Part shown: one piece after another, positions 52,011-60,640 of the stretch
Layout: the number at the start of each line of letters is the position of its first letter
How positions within the stretch are numbered: the first letter of the stretch is position 1
NCBI RefSeq assembly: GCF_021190915.1
Contig: NZ_JAIOAP010000002.1
Coordinates: 1-64,000 of the forward strand
Direction of reading: 5' to 3'
Source: Cohnella silvisoli
GTDB lineage: Bacteria > Bacillota > Bacilli > Paenibacillales > Paenibacillaceae
DNA length: 64,000 nucleotides
The notes under the pieces: model-generated
Told to the model about the DNA's origin: nothing
The model's input: the letters and a program-made list of their open reading frames with translations, nothing else
The model's database searches: none
Program-made: the position numbers and the translations under genes

Positions 52011-54365
52011 TTATAAATAAGGATTCTCGTGCTTCGCCTTAAGCATATTCCAGCGGCGCTCGATCTCGTTCTCGAACTCCCTGAGCGTCTCCGCGTATTC
52101 CGGCTTGGACAAATGCTTCGTTTTGCCCATCATCTTAAGCCAGTCGCCGACAGGCACCCGTTTACCCTTCTCTTCCGGGTTGTAGGTGATCGTCGTTACC
52201 CCTTTCTCCACTTCATAGAGCGGGAAGAAACAGGTATTGACCGCATAATCGATGATATCGGCTCCATCCTTATCCTCGGACAGCCAGTTAAGCGGACAGG
52301 TGATCAAGATTTTACCGTATACCATCCCTACGTTCTGGGCGTACCATTGGGCTTTGGCGCCTTTCCTGACAAGATCCACCGGACTGGCTTCGCTGCCCGT
52401 GAATACGTAAGGAATATTCGTCGCCGCCATAATCTGCGCCGTGTCCTTGTGATGGAATACCTTGCCTCCCTGATGCTTGCCGACGTTGGACGTCGAAGTC
52501 CGGTGACCCATCGGCGTGGAGTAGGAAAGCTGAGCTCCCGTGTTCATATATCCTTCGTTATCGTATTCCAGGATGATCATCCGGTGGTTGCGAAGCGCAG
52601 CTCCGATCGCGGGTCCCATTCCGATATCCATGCCGCCATCGCCCGTAATCATCACGAAAGTGAAATCGTCTTTCAAGCCGTATTGATCCAGCTCACCCCG
52701 ACGTTTGCGCTCGTGGAACATTTCGACGACGCCGGACATTGTGGCCGCCCCATTCTGGAATAGGTTATGGATGTACGTCGCTTTGTGAGCGGAATACGGA
52801 TACCCCGTCGTAACGACCATCGCGCAACCGGTATGGAATAAGGCGACGATATCGCCTTCGATCCCTTTGAAGAACAGCTCCAACCCGGAGAAAATACCGC
52901 ATCCCGGGCACGCGCCGTGTCCTGGAGCAATCCGTTTAGGCTTCTTCGTCAGAGAGCGAAGCGGCGGTACGCGTACGTTGATTTTACCGGTTGTTTCGTC
53001 CGGAGTGACGGTGATGAGTCCTGTTTTCAAATCCTCGTATTTCATAGGCTCGAGCACTCTTTGCGGTGCTTTGGAAGGATCGCCCGCCGTAATCCCGTGA
53101 TAGTCGAACGGTTTCTCGACGAAACCTTTCTGCATCGCGTCGATCGCGAACTCGAACATTTTGAGGCCGTCTTCCGCGTAGAAGTCTTTGCCGCCCAACC
53201 CATAAATCCGGCTAATGACCAACGTCGTGGAGTTTCCGTATTGCTGCAACGCTGCACGGACCTCCATAACCATATTCCCTCCATGACCGCCATACGAATC
53301 GGAACGGTCGCCCACCGTAACCGCCTTAACGTTCTTTAACGCTTCCGTGATCGCCTTGGCAGGGAAAGGCCGTATGATATTCGGCGAAATCGCTCCCGCC
53401 TTGATCCCTTGCGAACGAAGCTGATCGACGACGTCCTTGATGATTTCCGACGATGAGTTGAGCAAGAACACGGCAACCTCTGCGTCTTCCATGCGGTACA
53501 GCTCGAGAATCGGATATTCCCTGCCCGTAAGAACGGCATACTCCTTCTGAATTCTGTCGAACACCGCTTCTGCGCGATACATGGCAAGGCTTTGCTGATA
53601 GCAGTTGTTGATATAATCCGGCTCGTTCATGTAAGGACCGACCGTGATTGGATTATTACGATCTAACACGTGCTTAAACCCTTCGGGAGGGTGTTCCCCT
53701 ACGAACTTCTGCACGTCCTCCCGATGCGCGAACGTATTAACGCGGCGCTTCTGATGGCTCGTGAAGTAACCGTCGGAAGCGACGAGAACAGGCAGCCGCA
53801 CCTCCGGATCCTCGGCGAGCTTAAGCGCGATGATGTTCATGTCATAGACCGCTTGCGGATCGCGGCAGAGCACGATCGGCCAACCGGTATTGAGCGCGAA
53901 GTACAAATCCGAGTGGTCGCCGTGAATATCGAGCGGACCCGATACGGAACGGCATACGAGATTCATGACCATCGGGAAACGCGTTCCCGATTGGACGGGC
54001 ATCTGCTCCAACATGTACAAGTAACCGTTTGCAGAAGTCGCATTAAACACGCGGCCGCCTGCCGTAGAAGCCCCGTAACATACCCCAGCAGAGCCATGCT
54101 CTCCATCGGCCGGGATCAAGACGATATCATGCTGCCCGTTCGCTTTCATTAAATCGAGAAACTGAGCGACTTCCGTCGACGGGGATATCGGAAAATACCC
54201 CATGATATGATAGTTGATCTGGTGTGCGGCGTATGCTGCCATCTCGTTGCCTGATTCATAGACGATTCGTTGTTCTACGGTACCGGACTGGCCCATTTCC
54301 TTGCGAATGTCAATCGACACTTCGAACTCCACCTTTCCTATCTGTTTCTCGATGAACAAACTCAT
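52011..54365 (-). CDS. 2-oxoacid:ferredoxin oxidoreductase, fused alpha-beta subunit
   Basis: A 784-residue fusion. The N-terminal part (about 1-440) is the alpha subunit: GNEMAAYAAHQINYHIMGYF, PSTEVAQFLDLMKANGQ and LNTGWPIVLCRDPQ. The C-terminal part (about 470-784) is the TPP-binding beta subunit with CPGCG at about 487, GDGGMDIGMGPAIGAAL at the Mg-TPP site and EYDNEGYMNTGAQLSYSTP. It would convert pyruvate or a branched 2-oxoacid plus CoA to acyl-CoA, passing electrons to ferredoxin. The ATG lies 13 bases after the gamma/delta gene, forming one enzyme operon. The substrate cannot be fixed by sequence. Confidence 0.93.
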   Translation of the reverse strand: MSLFIEKQIGKVEFEVSIDIRKEMGQSGTVEQRIVYESGNEMAAYAAHQINYHIMGYFPISPSTEVAQFLDLMKANGQHDIVLIPADGEHGSAGVCYGASTAGGRVFNATSANGYLYMLEQMPVQSGTRFPMVMNLVCRSVSGPLDIHGDHSDLYFALNTGWPIVLCRDPQAVYDMNIIALKLAEDPEVRLPVLVASDGYFTSHQKRRVNTFAHREDVQKFVGEHPPEGFKHVLDRNNPITVGPYMNEPDYINNCYQQSLAMYRAEAVFDRIQKEYAVLTGREYPILELYRMEDAEVAVFLLNSSSEIIKDVVDQLRSQGIKAGAISPNIIRPFPAKAITEALKNVKAVTVGDRSDSYGGHGGNMVMEVRAALQQYGNSTTLVISRIYGLGGKDFYAEDGLKMFEFAIDAMQKGFVEKPFDYHGITAGDPSKAPQRVLEPMKYEDLKTGLITVTPDETTGKINVRVPPLRSLTKKPKRIAPGHGACPGCGIFSGLELFFKGIEGDIVALFHTGCAMVVTTGYPYSAHKATYIHNLFQNGAATMSGVVEMFHERKRRGELDQYGLKDDFTFVMITGDGGMDIGMGPAIGAALRNHRMIILEYDNEGYMNTGAQLSYSTPMGHRTSTSNVGKHQGGKVFHHKDTAQIMAATNIPYVFTGSEASPVDLVRKGAKAQWYAQNVGMVYGKILITCPLNWLSEDKDGADIIDYAVNTCFFPLYEVEKGVTTITYNPEEKGKRVPVGDWLKMMGKTKHLSKPEYAETLREFENEIERRWNMLKAKHENPYL

Positions 54366-54378
54366 GACGTTCTGTCTC

Positions 54379-55383
54379 TTAAATAGCTAAAGTAAACTTG
54401 TGCGGAATACGATGCTCTTCGGCGTAGCCGTCTTGCTCCAGTTCGCTTGACAAGGCTTCCGTAGGACAAGCTTGGACGCATTTCAGGCAGCCTTTGCAAT
54501 ATTGATAATCGATCCCTTGCAGAAACATCTGCGGACGCCCCTTCTTGTCTTCCTGCTCTTCCCACACGAAGCAGAAATCCGGGCATACGTTGTCGCATGC
54601 CGCGCAATGAATGCATTTGTCATCGGCGAAATGCGGCATCATTCCCGCACGGGAAATGCTTAAATCTTTCAGAATGCTATTGCCTGGGTTCGTGATTATT
54701 CCGCCTATCGGCTGGGTCTCGTAACCTAGAACCGGCGTATCCATGCGGACGAAGGAAGGCATCGCGTCACCCTCGTCCAAAACGTATGTTTGGAACTTCA
54801 CTTCATCGTAACCGCGTTGGAACGTATTTAATGCCGGCTGAACGGCTGCCGGGTACTTCTTCTCAAGCGACTTGCGGATTACGCTCTTCATGAACTCTGC
54901 GTCAAGGAATTCACATAGGCGGAACAACCCGCCTAGCATCGCCATGTTCACGCGATTGTTCTCATCCATCGATATTCCCGTAGCGTCAACTACCGCTATG
55001 ATGCCGCCCTTCAGTTTAAGCTGATTTTTGAGTTGTTCAGGCGATTTCTTAGAGTTGACTAGCACGATGCTGTCTTCATACATCCCGGAAATGACATTGA
55101 TCGTCTTGGACAGGTTTTCATGGAAAATGCCGATGACATGCGGTCTTTCTACCGGCGACGTATCACGAATTCGCGTATTGATGTCGCAAAACCGAATATG
55201 CGCTTTAACGGGAGAGCCTTTCTTCTCCGATCCATAGGAGCTAAAGCTGACTCCATTTAAACCGACACCCATAACACCCGCTTCCGCCAACATTTTACCT
55301 GCCAGATTGGCTCCTAGCCCGCCGATGGACTCCAGACGAATTTCAAAAAAACCGAGCTCGTTTACCTTAGGCAGCATAACCAT
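54379..55383 (-). CDS. 2-oxoacid:ferredoxin oxidoreductase, fused gamma-delta subunit
   Basis: A 334-residue fusion: gamma domain (about 1-185; IRLESIGGLGANLAGKMLAE and VNMAMLGGLFRLCEFL), a linker, then two [4Fe-4S] ferredoxin clusters (CIHCAACDNVCPDFC and CKGCLKCVQACPTEA) at about 260-310. Together with the downstream alpha-beta fusion it makes a complete four-domain enzyme of the POR/KOR type in two chains. Start at 55383 is taken as the first ATG with AAAGGGG upstream (12-13 bases); a longer frame to 55446 is possible. Confidence 0.92.
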   Translation of the reverse strand: MVMLPKVNELGFFEIRLESIGGLGANLAGKMLAEAGVMGVGLNGVSFSSYGSEKKGSPVKAHIRFCDINTRIRDTSPVERPHVIGIFHENLSKTINVISGMYEDSIVLVNSKKSPEQLKNQLKLKGGIIAVVDATGISMDENNRVNMAMLGGLFRLCEFLDAEFMKSVIRKSLEKKYPAAVQPALNTFQRGYDEVKFQTYVLDEGDAMPSFVRMDTPVLGYETQPIGGIITNPGNSILKDLSISRAGMMPHFADDKCIHCAACDNVCPDFCFVWEEQEDKKGRPQMFLQGIDYQYCKGCLKCVQACPTEALSSELEQDGYAEEHRIPHKFTLAI

Positions 55384-55520
55384 AAGTCTGTGTAATCCCC
55401 TTTCGCGCTTGAGTGGAGGATAGTTCAGAAAATTTGCAATATACAAACATTAATTATTTCGCGATTGACTGCCAAATTCCTTCCTGCAACTCGAAAAAAC
55501 AGCAAACTTAGCGATAAAAC

Positions 55521-56438
55521 TCATACGGACAAACTCGACTGCAGCCGTTGCAAGTCTTTCCAGCCAATGAATCTGACTTGTTCCTCCGTTAAAGCAGCCA
55601 TTACGTCCTTGTCGTTCCAGAAGCGCTGCTCCATCCCCCGTTTCTCCGGTTCACCGTGAAAGGAACGAAGCTCATCCGTCAAACGCGAGGGGTGAGAAAT
55701 CCACTCCGTAACGCCTGGCAGCAAATTACGGATTAGATCTATTCCTTCCGCCTTCACGGACTCATACGTATCTCCGAAATTGAGCTGATAATCGGGCCCT
55801 ATCACATAGTCGGGAAGAATGATTCCACGGTCATCCGCTTGCCGCACTCTGATTTTGGCACGCTCTTGCAGTTCCGTCGGAATCATTCTCCCTCCAACTG
55901 GCATCAATCGACGAGGCAATCGGATCGGCAATCCGAATCGGGTGCAAATGTCGAAGGCGATAGGAAGTAAATCTTTCCCTGAATGAAAGCCATACAGACT
56001 GCCCATATGGCTATCGGCATGCGTCAACGCCAAACCCGCTTTAAGCGCGGCTTCCGTCTGGGCAAGCAGCTCGTAACGCACCTCTTCCGGATCCGCTCGC
56101 CGCTCCACTTCGGCTGTCGTTTCGGGAAACCATCCATCCGCATAAGTCAAAGAGAGCAAGGATCGGCTTCGGCATAAGGGACCCCATTTATATTCGGGCC
56201 ATTCGCTCGTTAGCGTCCAGTGAACTCCGATATCCGCATCCGGGAGCGTTTCTTTAATGAATGTTACGGCATCGGCAGACCAGGAACAGGTCATCATGAT
56301 CGTCGTCGAGCAGATCGCATTGTCCGACAGCAAGCGGGCAATACTCTCGTTCACGCTCCGGCAAAGTCCGAAGTCATCGGCGTTAACGATCAACAATCGC
56401 TCCTCTTTCCCATAACCAAGCCGCTGCGCCGTGTTCAC
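55521..56438 (-). CDS. ChbG/HpnK (YdjC) family carbohydrate deacetylase
   Basis: About 305 residues. Family motifs: NADDFGLCRSVNESIARLL near the start (metal-binding Asp pair), DADIGVHWTLT, ALTHADSHMGSLYGFH (His motif) and GVTEWISHPSRLTDELR. Members hydrolyse N-acetyl groups of chito-oligosaccharides or related amino sugars with a divalent metal. A GTG at 56438 fits GGGAGG eight bases upstream; an ATG six bases earlier is too close to it. No sugar-transport genes flank it. Confidence 0.88.
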   Translation of the reverse strand: MNTAQRLGYGKEERLLIVNADDFGLCRSVNESIARLLSDNAICSTTIMMTCSWSADAVTFIKETLPDADIGVHWTLTSEWPEYKWGPLCRSRSLLSLTYADGWFPETTAEVERRADPEEVRYELLAQTEAALKAGLALTHADSHMGSLYGFHSGKDLLPIAFDICTRFGLPIRLPRRLMPVGGRMIPTELQERAKIRVRQADDRGIILPDYVIGPDYQLNFGDTYESVKAEGIDLIRNLLPGVTEWISHPSRLTDELRSFHGEPEKRGMEQRFWNDKDVMAALTEEQVRFIGWKDLQRLQSSLSV

Positions 56439-56524
56439 ATCCATCGCCTCCCTGCTTCTATTGTATGATCGTTGTCAGAATGCATTGCTTTTACTTGACT
56501 AGCTGGGAAGGAATCTTTCAGAAA

Positions 56525-56567
56525 TAAAAGCGACATCCGAACGGATAACCGTCGAATGCCGCTTTTT
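56525..56567 (-). terminator. Terminator behind the histidinol-phosphatase gene
   Basis: On the minus strand AAAAGCGGCATTCGA pairs with TCGGATGTCGCTTTT, followed by ATTTC. It lies about 90 bases after the stop codon of the PHP gene. Confidence 0.8.
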
Positions 56568-56655
56568 GGGTGAACCTATGTCACCCAACCGTAATCCGTT
56601 TAGGCGCAGCAATTCGGTCAACTCTCCCTTGTCGATGCCGTTCAGCAACAATCGC

Positions 56656-57504
56656 TCATGATCTGTCAGCATCTTCAGGTTCATTCCCATCAATCGCTCT
56701 CTGGAACCAGTCCCATCCAAACCCGACTTGCTCGGGCTTGTGAGAGTCGGATCCGTATACGAGCTCGATTCCTTGCGCTTGGCACATTCGGATAAACCAT
56801 GCAGGTGCGTACGCTTTCCCGCAGCTCGGCACTCGTAATCCGGCCGTATTGACATCGACGCCGACTCCGGAGGTTTTCAGCAAACCGACGATGCCTTCCA
56901 AACGCCGCCGGATGAGGGACTCACTGATTGTCGGCAGATCTCGAGAGAACTTCTCGATCAGAAGCGGATGTCCGAGCCGTTTGCGCATCGGAAGCGTTGC
57001 CGCCCACGTGATCGCCTTTTCGACATGATCAAAGTAGGCTTCTGCTACACTGTCCATGGAACCGTAGGATGCAAGAAGGTTTTGTCTAAAATTATCGGCC
57101 GTATAATCGATACAGTACATCCCTCCATCGGCGGGGAGGTAGTGAACGGATACGACCGCATCTTCGACAACTTCCTTATATGGCTCGAGCAGGTTGTTCG
57201 AAAAAGATTCCATCTCATACAAATAATCCATCTCGAGACCGACTGTCAGTTCAATCTGTCCCTCATAGCGCAGTTTCATTTGCTGTACATAGGAAATATA
57301 ATCCGGAAGCTGGTTGACCGGCATTGCTAACTCTGCCATCAACTTCTCGTCTTTGATCCATCCGTCCGGCAGCGGCGGGTGCTCCGTAACCGAATAACGG
57401 GTAAATCCTAAACCGATAGCCCGATTTACATAATCGGTCAGCTCCGCATCGTTTCCATGGTAACAAAAACGTGTGTGCGTGTGACCATCCCATTTGAGCG
57501 TCAT
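56656..57504 (-). CDS. hisK: Histidinol-phosphatase, PHP family
   Basis: A 282-residue PHP-domain phosphatase: DGHTHTRFC at residues 6-14, TRYSVTEHPPLP, LEMDYLYE, VVSVHYLP, GHPLLIEKF, NTAGLRVPSCGKAYAP, and GSDSHKP near the C-terminus; these His/Asp residues bind the metals. It performs the histidinol-phosphate dephosphorylation step of histidine synthesis in Bacillus-type organisms; other PHP phosphoesterase roles cannot be excluded. The start overlaps the stop of the preceding membrane-protein gene by four bases (ATGA). Confidence 0.87.
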   Translation of the reverse strand: MTLKWDGHTHTRFCYHGNDAELTDYVNRAIGLGFTRYSVTEHPPLPDGWIKDEKLMAELAMPVNQLPDYISYVQQMKLRYEGQIELTVGLEMDYLYEMESFSNNLLEPYKEVVEDAVVSVHYLPADGGMYCIDYTADNFRQNLLASYGSMDSVAEAYFDHVEKAITWAATLPMRKRLGHPLLIEKFSRDLPTISESLIRRRLEGIVGLLKTSGVGVDVNTAGLRVPSCGKAYAPAWFIRMCQAQGIELVYGSDSHKPEQVGFGWDWFQRAIDGNEPEDADRS

Positions 57505-57746
57505 TTACTTCTCTCCCTTACTTCGAACACTCTTTTGCCAACCAAATTAACAGCAGCCGCAATGGCAAACGCAACGACGAATCCCGTCGACATAGCGGCC
57601 AAGAAGCCCCATGCATTATTGCTGAATAACAACGCCATATAAGATGGAGCAAAAGCAGTCGACTTTAAGTTTAACACCCCGATGACCGCCCCGGCTAGGC
57701 CTGACGCGACAATCGCCCCGGCATAAACGAACTTGCTTTTCCGCAT
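57501..57746 (-). CDS. Small membrane protein similar to the C-terminus of a PTS IIC domain
   Basis: An 81-residue protein with two to three membrane helices. The motif pattern SKFVYAGAIVASGLAGAVIG, AFAPSYMALLF, NAWGFLAAMSTGFVVAFAIA resembles the last helices of PTS EIIC. The same reading frame continues upstream of the ATG (NVGFGTFIEASYL) to a stop near 57825, still PTS-like, so this appears to be a truncated transporter end. Its stop overlaps the hisK start, so the two are probably co-transcribed. It may be a remnant rather than a working gene. Confidence 0.5.
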   Translation of the reverse strand: MRKSKFVYAGAIVASGLAGAVIGVLNLKSTAFAPSYMALLFSNNAWGFLAAMSTGFVVAFAIAAAVNLVGKRVFEVRERSK

Positions 57747-57792
57747 GTATAGATAAGAAGCTTCGATAAAGGTGCCAAAGCCTACATTCTTA

Positions 57793-57816
57793 AGAAAGGA
57801 CAGCCAATGGCTGCCC
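57793..57816 (-). terminator. Terminator of the GNAT pair
   Basis: On the minus strand GGGCAGCC / GGCTGTCC with a three-base loop, followed by TTTCTTAAG. It starts 14 bases after the GNAT stop. Confidence 0.75.
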
Positions 57817-57829
57817 TCCCCTTAACTGC

Positions 57830-58216
57830 TCAACGAATAATTTTACGCAAGAAAACATTACCTTCCAAGGTTTGACCATATACGTCTGGAAGAGTGGCTA
57901 CCGGGATAAAACCATTTTTTCCATAAAACGCAATGACATCATAATCCTCGGCATAAGTCATCATGAACAAACAATAAGCTCCTCTCTCCTTCGCAAATTC
58001 CTCAGCATGCTTAAGGAGAATCGAGCCGATGCCTCTTCGCCTAGCCTGTTTGCTCACGCCAATAATAAGCACTTCCGCTCTAGCCACTAGAGCATCGCTT
58101 CCTTCGGGCGCTTCTTCATGGAGAACTGCAATGATTCCAAACTGTTTAACGTATAGTGGGTCATGATAAGCGAAAAAACGAGCACCCCTGTCAAGCCCTA
58201 TTCCGTTCGAGGACAT
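57830..58216 (-). CDS. GNAT-family N-acetyltransferase
   Basis: A protein of about 128 residues with the GNAT acetyl-CoA motif A region: VARAEVLIIGVSKQARRRGI, GSILLKHAEEFAKERG and FYGKNGFIPVATLPDVYG. The likely start is the ATG at 58216, overlapping the end of the preceding gene by 26 bases; a longer frame to 58282 has no ribosome site. It is read with the next GNAT gene upstream. The substrate is unknown. Confidence 0.78.
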   Translation of the reverse strand: MSSNGIGLDRGARFFAYHDPLYVKQFGIIAVLHEEAPEGSDALVARAEVLIIGVSKQARRRGIGSILLKHAEEFAKERGAYCLFMMTYAEDYDVIAFYGKNGFIPVATLPDVYGQTLEGNVFLRKIIR

Positions 58217-58727
58217 AATAGTTGTAATTTGAATTATCTGAGAGACCCAAGAGTTGAACATGCTTGAAGCCTGTTTTCTCAATCACTCTTGTCGAAGCCA
58301 AGTTAAATGGCTTAACGATCGCAACAATCTGCATCAACAAGGAATGATTAAACACATAAGATACCATCCCCGTTGTTGCCTCCGTAGTATACCCGTGATT
58401 TCGATAGTCCTTGGATATGGCATAGGCGATTTCCCTATCTGCAGGGTCTAACCTATCATTCGGAAATACTCCGCACCACCCGATAAGCCTTCTATCCTGC
58501 TTGTGCTCGATTGCCAGCAGTATTCTGACATCCTCAGGATTAAAGTCTTCGTATGAAGCAATAACAAAGTCGAGGAAGCCTTCTAGTTGTTGCTCCGACA
58601 TATTCCAATCGGGGAGGAAGTCTGTAATCTCTGTTTGTCTAGTTAGCTCATATAGAGCGGCAGTATCTTCTATTGTGAATTGTCTGATAGTTAGTGCATT
58701 CGTTTCAAATCCATGGGATGTACTCAT
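58191..58727 (-). CDS. RimJ/RimL-type GNAT acetyltransferase
   Basis: A 178-residue GNAT of the RimJ/RimL type: LTIRQFTIEDTAALYEL at the start, LIGWCGVFPNDRLDPADREI, AYAISKDYRNHGYTTEATTG (motif A), and AIVKPFNLASTRVIEKTGFK (motif B). Such enzymes acetylate proteins or small amines. The ATG at 58727 has GGAG some 15 bases upstream, which is long. It overlaps the second GNAT gene. Confidence 0.88.
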   Translation of the reverse strand: MSTSHGFETNALTIRQFTIEDTAALYELTRQTEITDFLPDWNMSEQQLEGFLDFVIASYEDFNPEDVRILLAIEHKQDRRLIGWCGVFPNDRLDPADREIAYAISKDYRNHGYTTEATTGMVSYVFNHSLLMQIVAIVKPFNLASTRVIEKTGFKHVQLLGLSDNSNYNYYVLERNRA

Positions 58728-58779
58728 TATTTAAAAAGTTCACTCCTAATAAGTTTTATTTTATTAAGGCCAAATAAAC

Positions 58780-58810
58780 AAAAAGCAGAGTGCCCCAAAT
58801 AGGCACTCCG
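58780..58810 (-). terminator. Terminator between the DJ-1 and GNAT genes
   Basis: GAGTGCC / GGCACTC with a seven-base loop; on the minus strand it is followed by TGCTTTTTGTTTATTTGG, so it ends the DJ-1 transcript. Confidence 0.8.
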
Positions 58811-58832
58811 CAGGTATGATCTAAGCCTGCTA

Positions 58833-58922
58833 AGCACTTGTAATGGGTCAAAAAGACGCACAAATCCCGTTGTTATTAACAGGTTTTTCGTGCAACTTCG
58901 GAAACTCCATTACAAGATAGCT
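58833..58922. repeat. Nested inverted repeat between DJ-1 and GNAT genes
   Basis: CTTGTAATGG (58837-58846) and CCATTACAAG (58907-58916) form ten-base perfect arms. Inside them GCACAAATCC (58858-58867) and GGTTTTTCGTGC (58882-58893) form a second imperfect stem. No ORF occupies it. It could be a structured RNA or the remains of a small mobile element. Confidence 0.55.
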
Positions 58923-58997
58923 GGCATAAAGGTTAAATTCTCCTTCCAAGAAAAACTAATTTTACTTTAGCATCATAAAGGATATATTGTAAACTGG

Positions 58998-59588
58998 TTA
59001 GACATATATGTCTGAAAGTTGGCCCGGACGATAAAAAGGGTAATCCATTTTCTCCTGTACTTGTTGAACGAAATCGCTGCTTGTGAGCAATTCAATCAGA
59101 TATAAACCTACATCGATAGATGCAGAAGCTCCACCACTTGTAATGATGTTACCATCACGAACAATACGGGCTTTAACGACTTCCGTGCAATAAGGTTCTA
59201 ACAATTCGTAAGCTGAAGGATTCGTTGTAGCCTTTTTCCCTTCCAACAAACCGGCTGCTCCCCACATCAATGCCCCCGTACAAACCGATACCTTATACTC
59301 CGCATTCCGCGCGCTTTGGATCCATGAAATAAACTCGATATCGAATCTCAGTTTCCTAGTCGATAGTCCGCCTGGGATAAACACGATGTTAAATTGAGAT
59401 AGATCAGGATAAACTTGTTTCACTTTAATTGTCATACCCCGGTCGTCAGTGATTTCTTCTTTGTTCGAGCATAACTCCCACGATACCTCTTCCTTAGCTT
59501 TTAAGATCAGCATCCAAGGAATCGCCTCATAAAAGCCAGCAAAATCTAACGTTGTCATTTGGTCAAACACGATAATTGCAATTCTCAT
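58998..59588 (-). CDS. DJ-1/PfpI family protein
   Basis: A 196-residue protein of the DJ-1/PfpI (GATase1-like) superfamily: IVFDQMTTLDFAGFYEAIPW, IVFIPGGLSTRKLRF, and the nucleophile-elbow region VSVCTGALMWGAAGLLEGKK with Cys about 101. A conserved segment ITSGGASASIDVGLYLIELL follows. Members include isonitrile hydratases, glyoxalases and deglycases; the activity here is not determined. AGG-containing ribosome site precedes the ATG. A ZTP-type riboswitch with its own terminator lies directly upstream, and the transcript ends near 58780. Confidence 0.85.
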   Translation of the reverse strand: MRIAIIVFDQMTTLDFAGFYEAIPWMLILKAKEEVSWELCSNKEEITDDRGMTIKVKQVYPDLSQFNIVFIPGGLSTRKLRFDIEFISWIQSARNAEYKVSVCTGALMWGAAGLLEGKKATTNPSAYELLEPYCTEVVKARIVRDGNIITSGGASASIDVGLYLIELLTSSDFVQQVQEKMDYPFYRPGQLSDIYV

Positions 59589-59617
59589 TTCGGATACCTA
59601 GCCTTTCCCGGAATTTT

Positions 59618-59726
59618 CAAAAAATAAAAAGCACTTGATCAATGATCAAATACTTTTGCCCAGGCGTACGGCTCTTATCTGTGTGCTCCCTCATGGTTAC
59701 CCATGTTCCGCCAGTTACACACAGTT
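59618..59726 (-). ncRNA. ZTP (pfl) riboswitch with terminator
   Basis: Read on the minus strand: P1 stem CTGTGTG (59724-59718) with CACACAG (59685-59679) encloses the aptamer core TAACTGGCGGAA, the P2 hairpin CATGGGTAACCATG and AGGGAG. Then the 3' domain GCCGTACGCCTGGGC and a terminator hairpin TTGATCATTGATCAA with longer arms followed by TTTTTATTTTTT. The ACTGGCG, GGGAGC and CGCCTGGGC elements are the ZTP riboswitch consensus, which senses ZMP/ZTP, a signal of folate shortage. Binding should stop termination and switch on the downstream DJ-1 gene. Confidence 0.88.
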
Positions 59727-59825
59727 CAATTTCTATTATTTTACAATCAACTCAAGGAACGATCAAGAATTTCTTGTAAACTGCGAGAGAGTTTAGCGAG
59801 TTTTATCCCACAACTCCCCGCCATT

Positions 59826-59853
59826 AAAAAGGACAGCCCCATGGCCGTCCTTC
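59826..59853 (-). terminator. Terminator of the MOSC gene
   Basis: On the minus strand GGACGGCC / GGCTGTCC, loop of four bases, followed by TTTTTAATGG. It starts about eight bases after the stop. Confidence 0.88.
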
Positions 59854-59860
59854 CTATTTG

Positions 59861-60535
59861 CTATGTACTTTGAAGCCTCAGAAGCCTGTTCGTCAGCGTA
59901 TTTACCCAACTGGCCGAAAGGGCATCGACCGCGAGGAGCCGACGTATGCCTTCGAGATCGCCCTTGTCCTTGTGCATGACCCGATTAGCCTCGGCAACCG
60001 TAATGCGAGCAGGATGAGTCACTTTGAGCAGCAGCTCGTCGCCGGCTTTCACTTCTCCTGCCTCGAGCACGCGGAAATAGAACCCGGTAGCCCCGCTCTC
60101 CGTGATGAGCAGCGGCAGTTCATCCAGCCCCCATTTCATGGCGAGTTTCCAGCAAGGCTGGCGGGGCTGGGACACCTGAACGACGGCGGAGCCGACATGG
60201 AAAATATCGCCGATACGAACATCGCTTTCGTTCATATTACGGACCGTAAAATTTTCCCCGAATGAACCGAACTCAAGCGAACGACGAAGTACCTCTTCCC
60301 AGTGGGGGTAGTGATCCAAGCTGTATAAGCATATTGCTTTGTCAGGTCCGCCATGGTTCACCAAATCTGCCTGTTCGTCACCCTCTACGCCAAGCACGCT
60401 TACGTGCACCGATCGATGAACCGTGCTTTTGCCAATGCCTGACTGAGCTTCCTTACCTTTATAAACTCCGGTTTGAACACGACCGATATTTACGGATAAT
60501 AAAGGGAATACAGCTAAAGTTGCACATTCTGCCAT
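59861..60535 (-). CDS. MOSC-domain protein (YiiM/YflK-like)
   Basis: A 224-residue MOSC protein: residues about 30-165 with HVSVLGVEGDEQADLVNHGG, PDKAICLYSLDHYPHWEEVL, FGSFGENFTVRNMNESDV and QVSQPRQPCWKLAMKWG; the C-terminal segment is YiiM-like. The conserved Cys (QPCWK) is the family's molybdenum-cofactor sulfur ligand position. MOSC proteins handle reduction of N-hydroxylated compounds or sulfur transfer with molybdenum cofactor. The ATG at 60535 has AGGAGGGTGG before it; an upstream frame has none. Confidence 0.9.
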   Translation of the reverse strand: MAECATLAVFPLLSVNIGRVQTGVYKGKEAQSGIGKSTVHRSVHVSVLGVEGDEQADLVNHGGPDKAICLYSLDHYPHWEEVLRRSLEFGSFGENFTVRNMNESDVRIGDIFHVGSAVVQVSQPRQPCWKLAMKWGLDELPLLITESGATGFYFRVLEAGEVKAGDELLLKVTHPARITVAEANRVMHKDKGDLEGIRRLLAVDALSASWVNTLTNRLLRLQST

Positions 60536-60640
60536 ATTCCACCCTCCTCTCGCGCTTATCCTCCACGTTACGAATAAGGAACGGGAGATAACGCAACGAT
60601 AATCCATGCAACGATTACAAATAGAAAGGCGGAAACACTA

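Noticed and set aside
54780..54798. LexA-like AAACGTATGTTT sequence
   Set aside because: Lies inside the gamma-delta oxidoreductase coding region, far from a start, with weak arms.
56499..56855. 118-aa minus-strand ORF overlapping the histidinol phosphatase end
   Set aside because: Its N-terminal half is a shadow of the phosphatase gene, and its C-terminal part runs through the terminator hairpin at 56525-56567.
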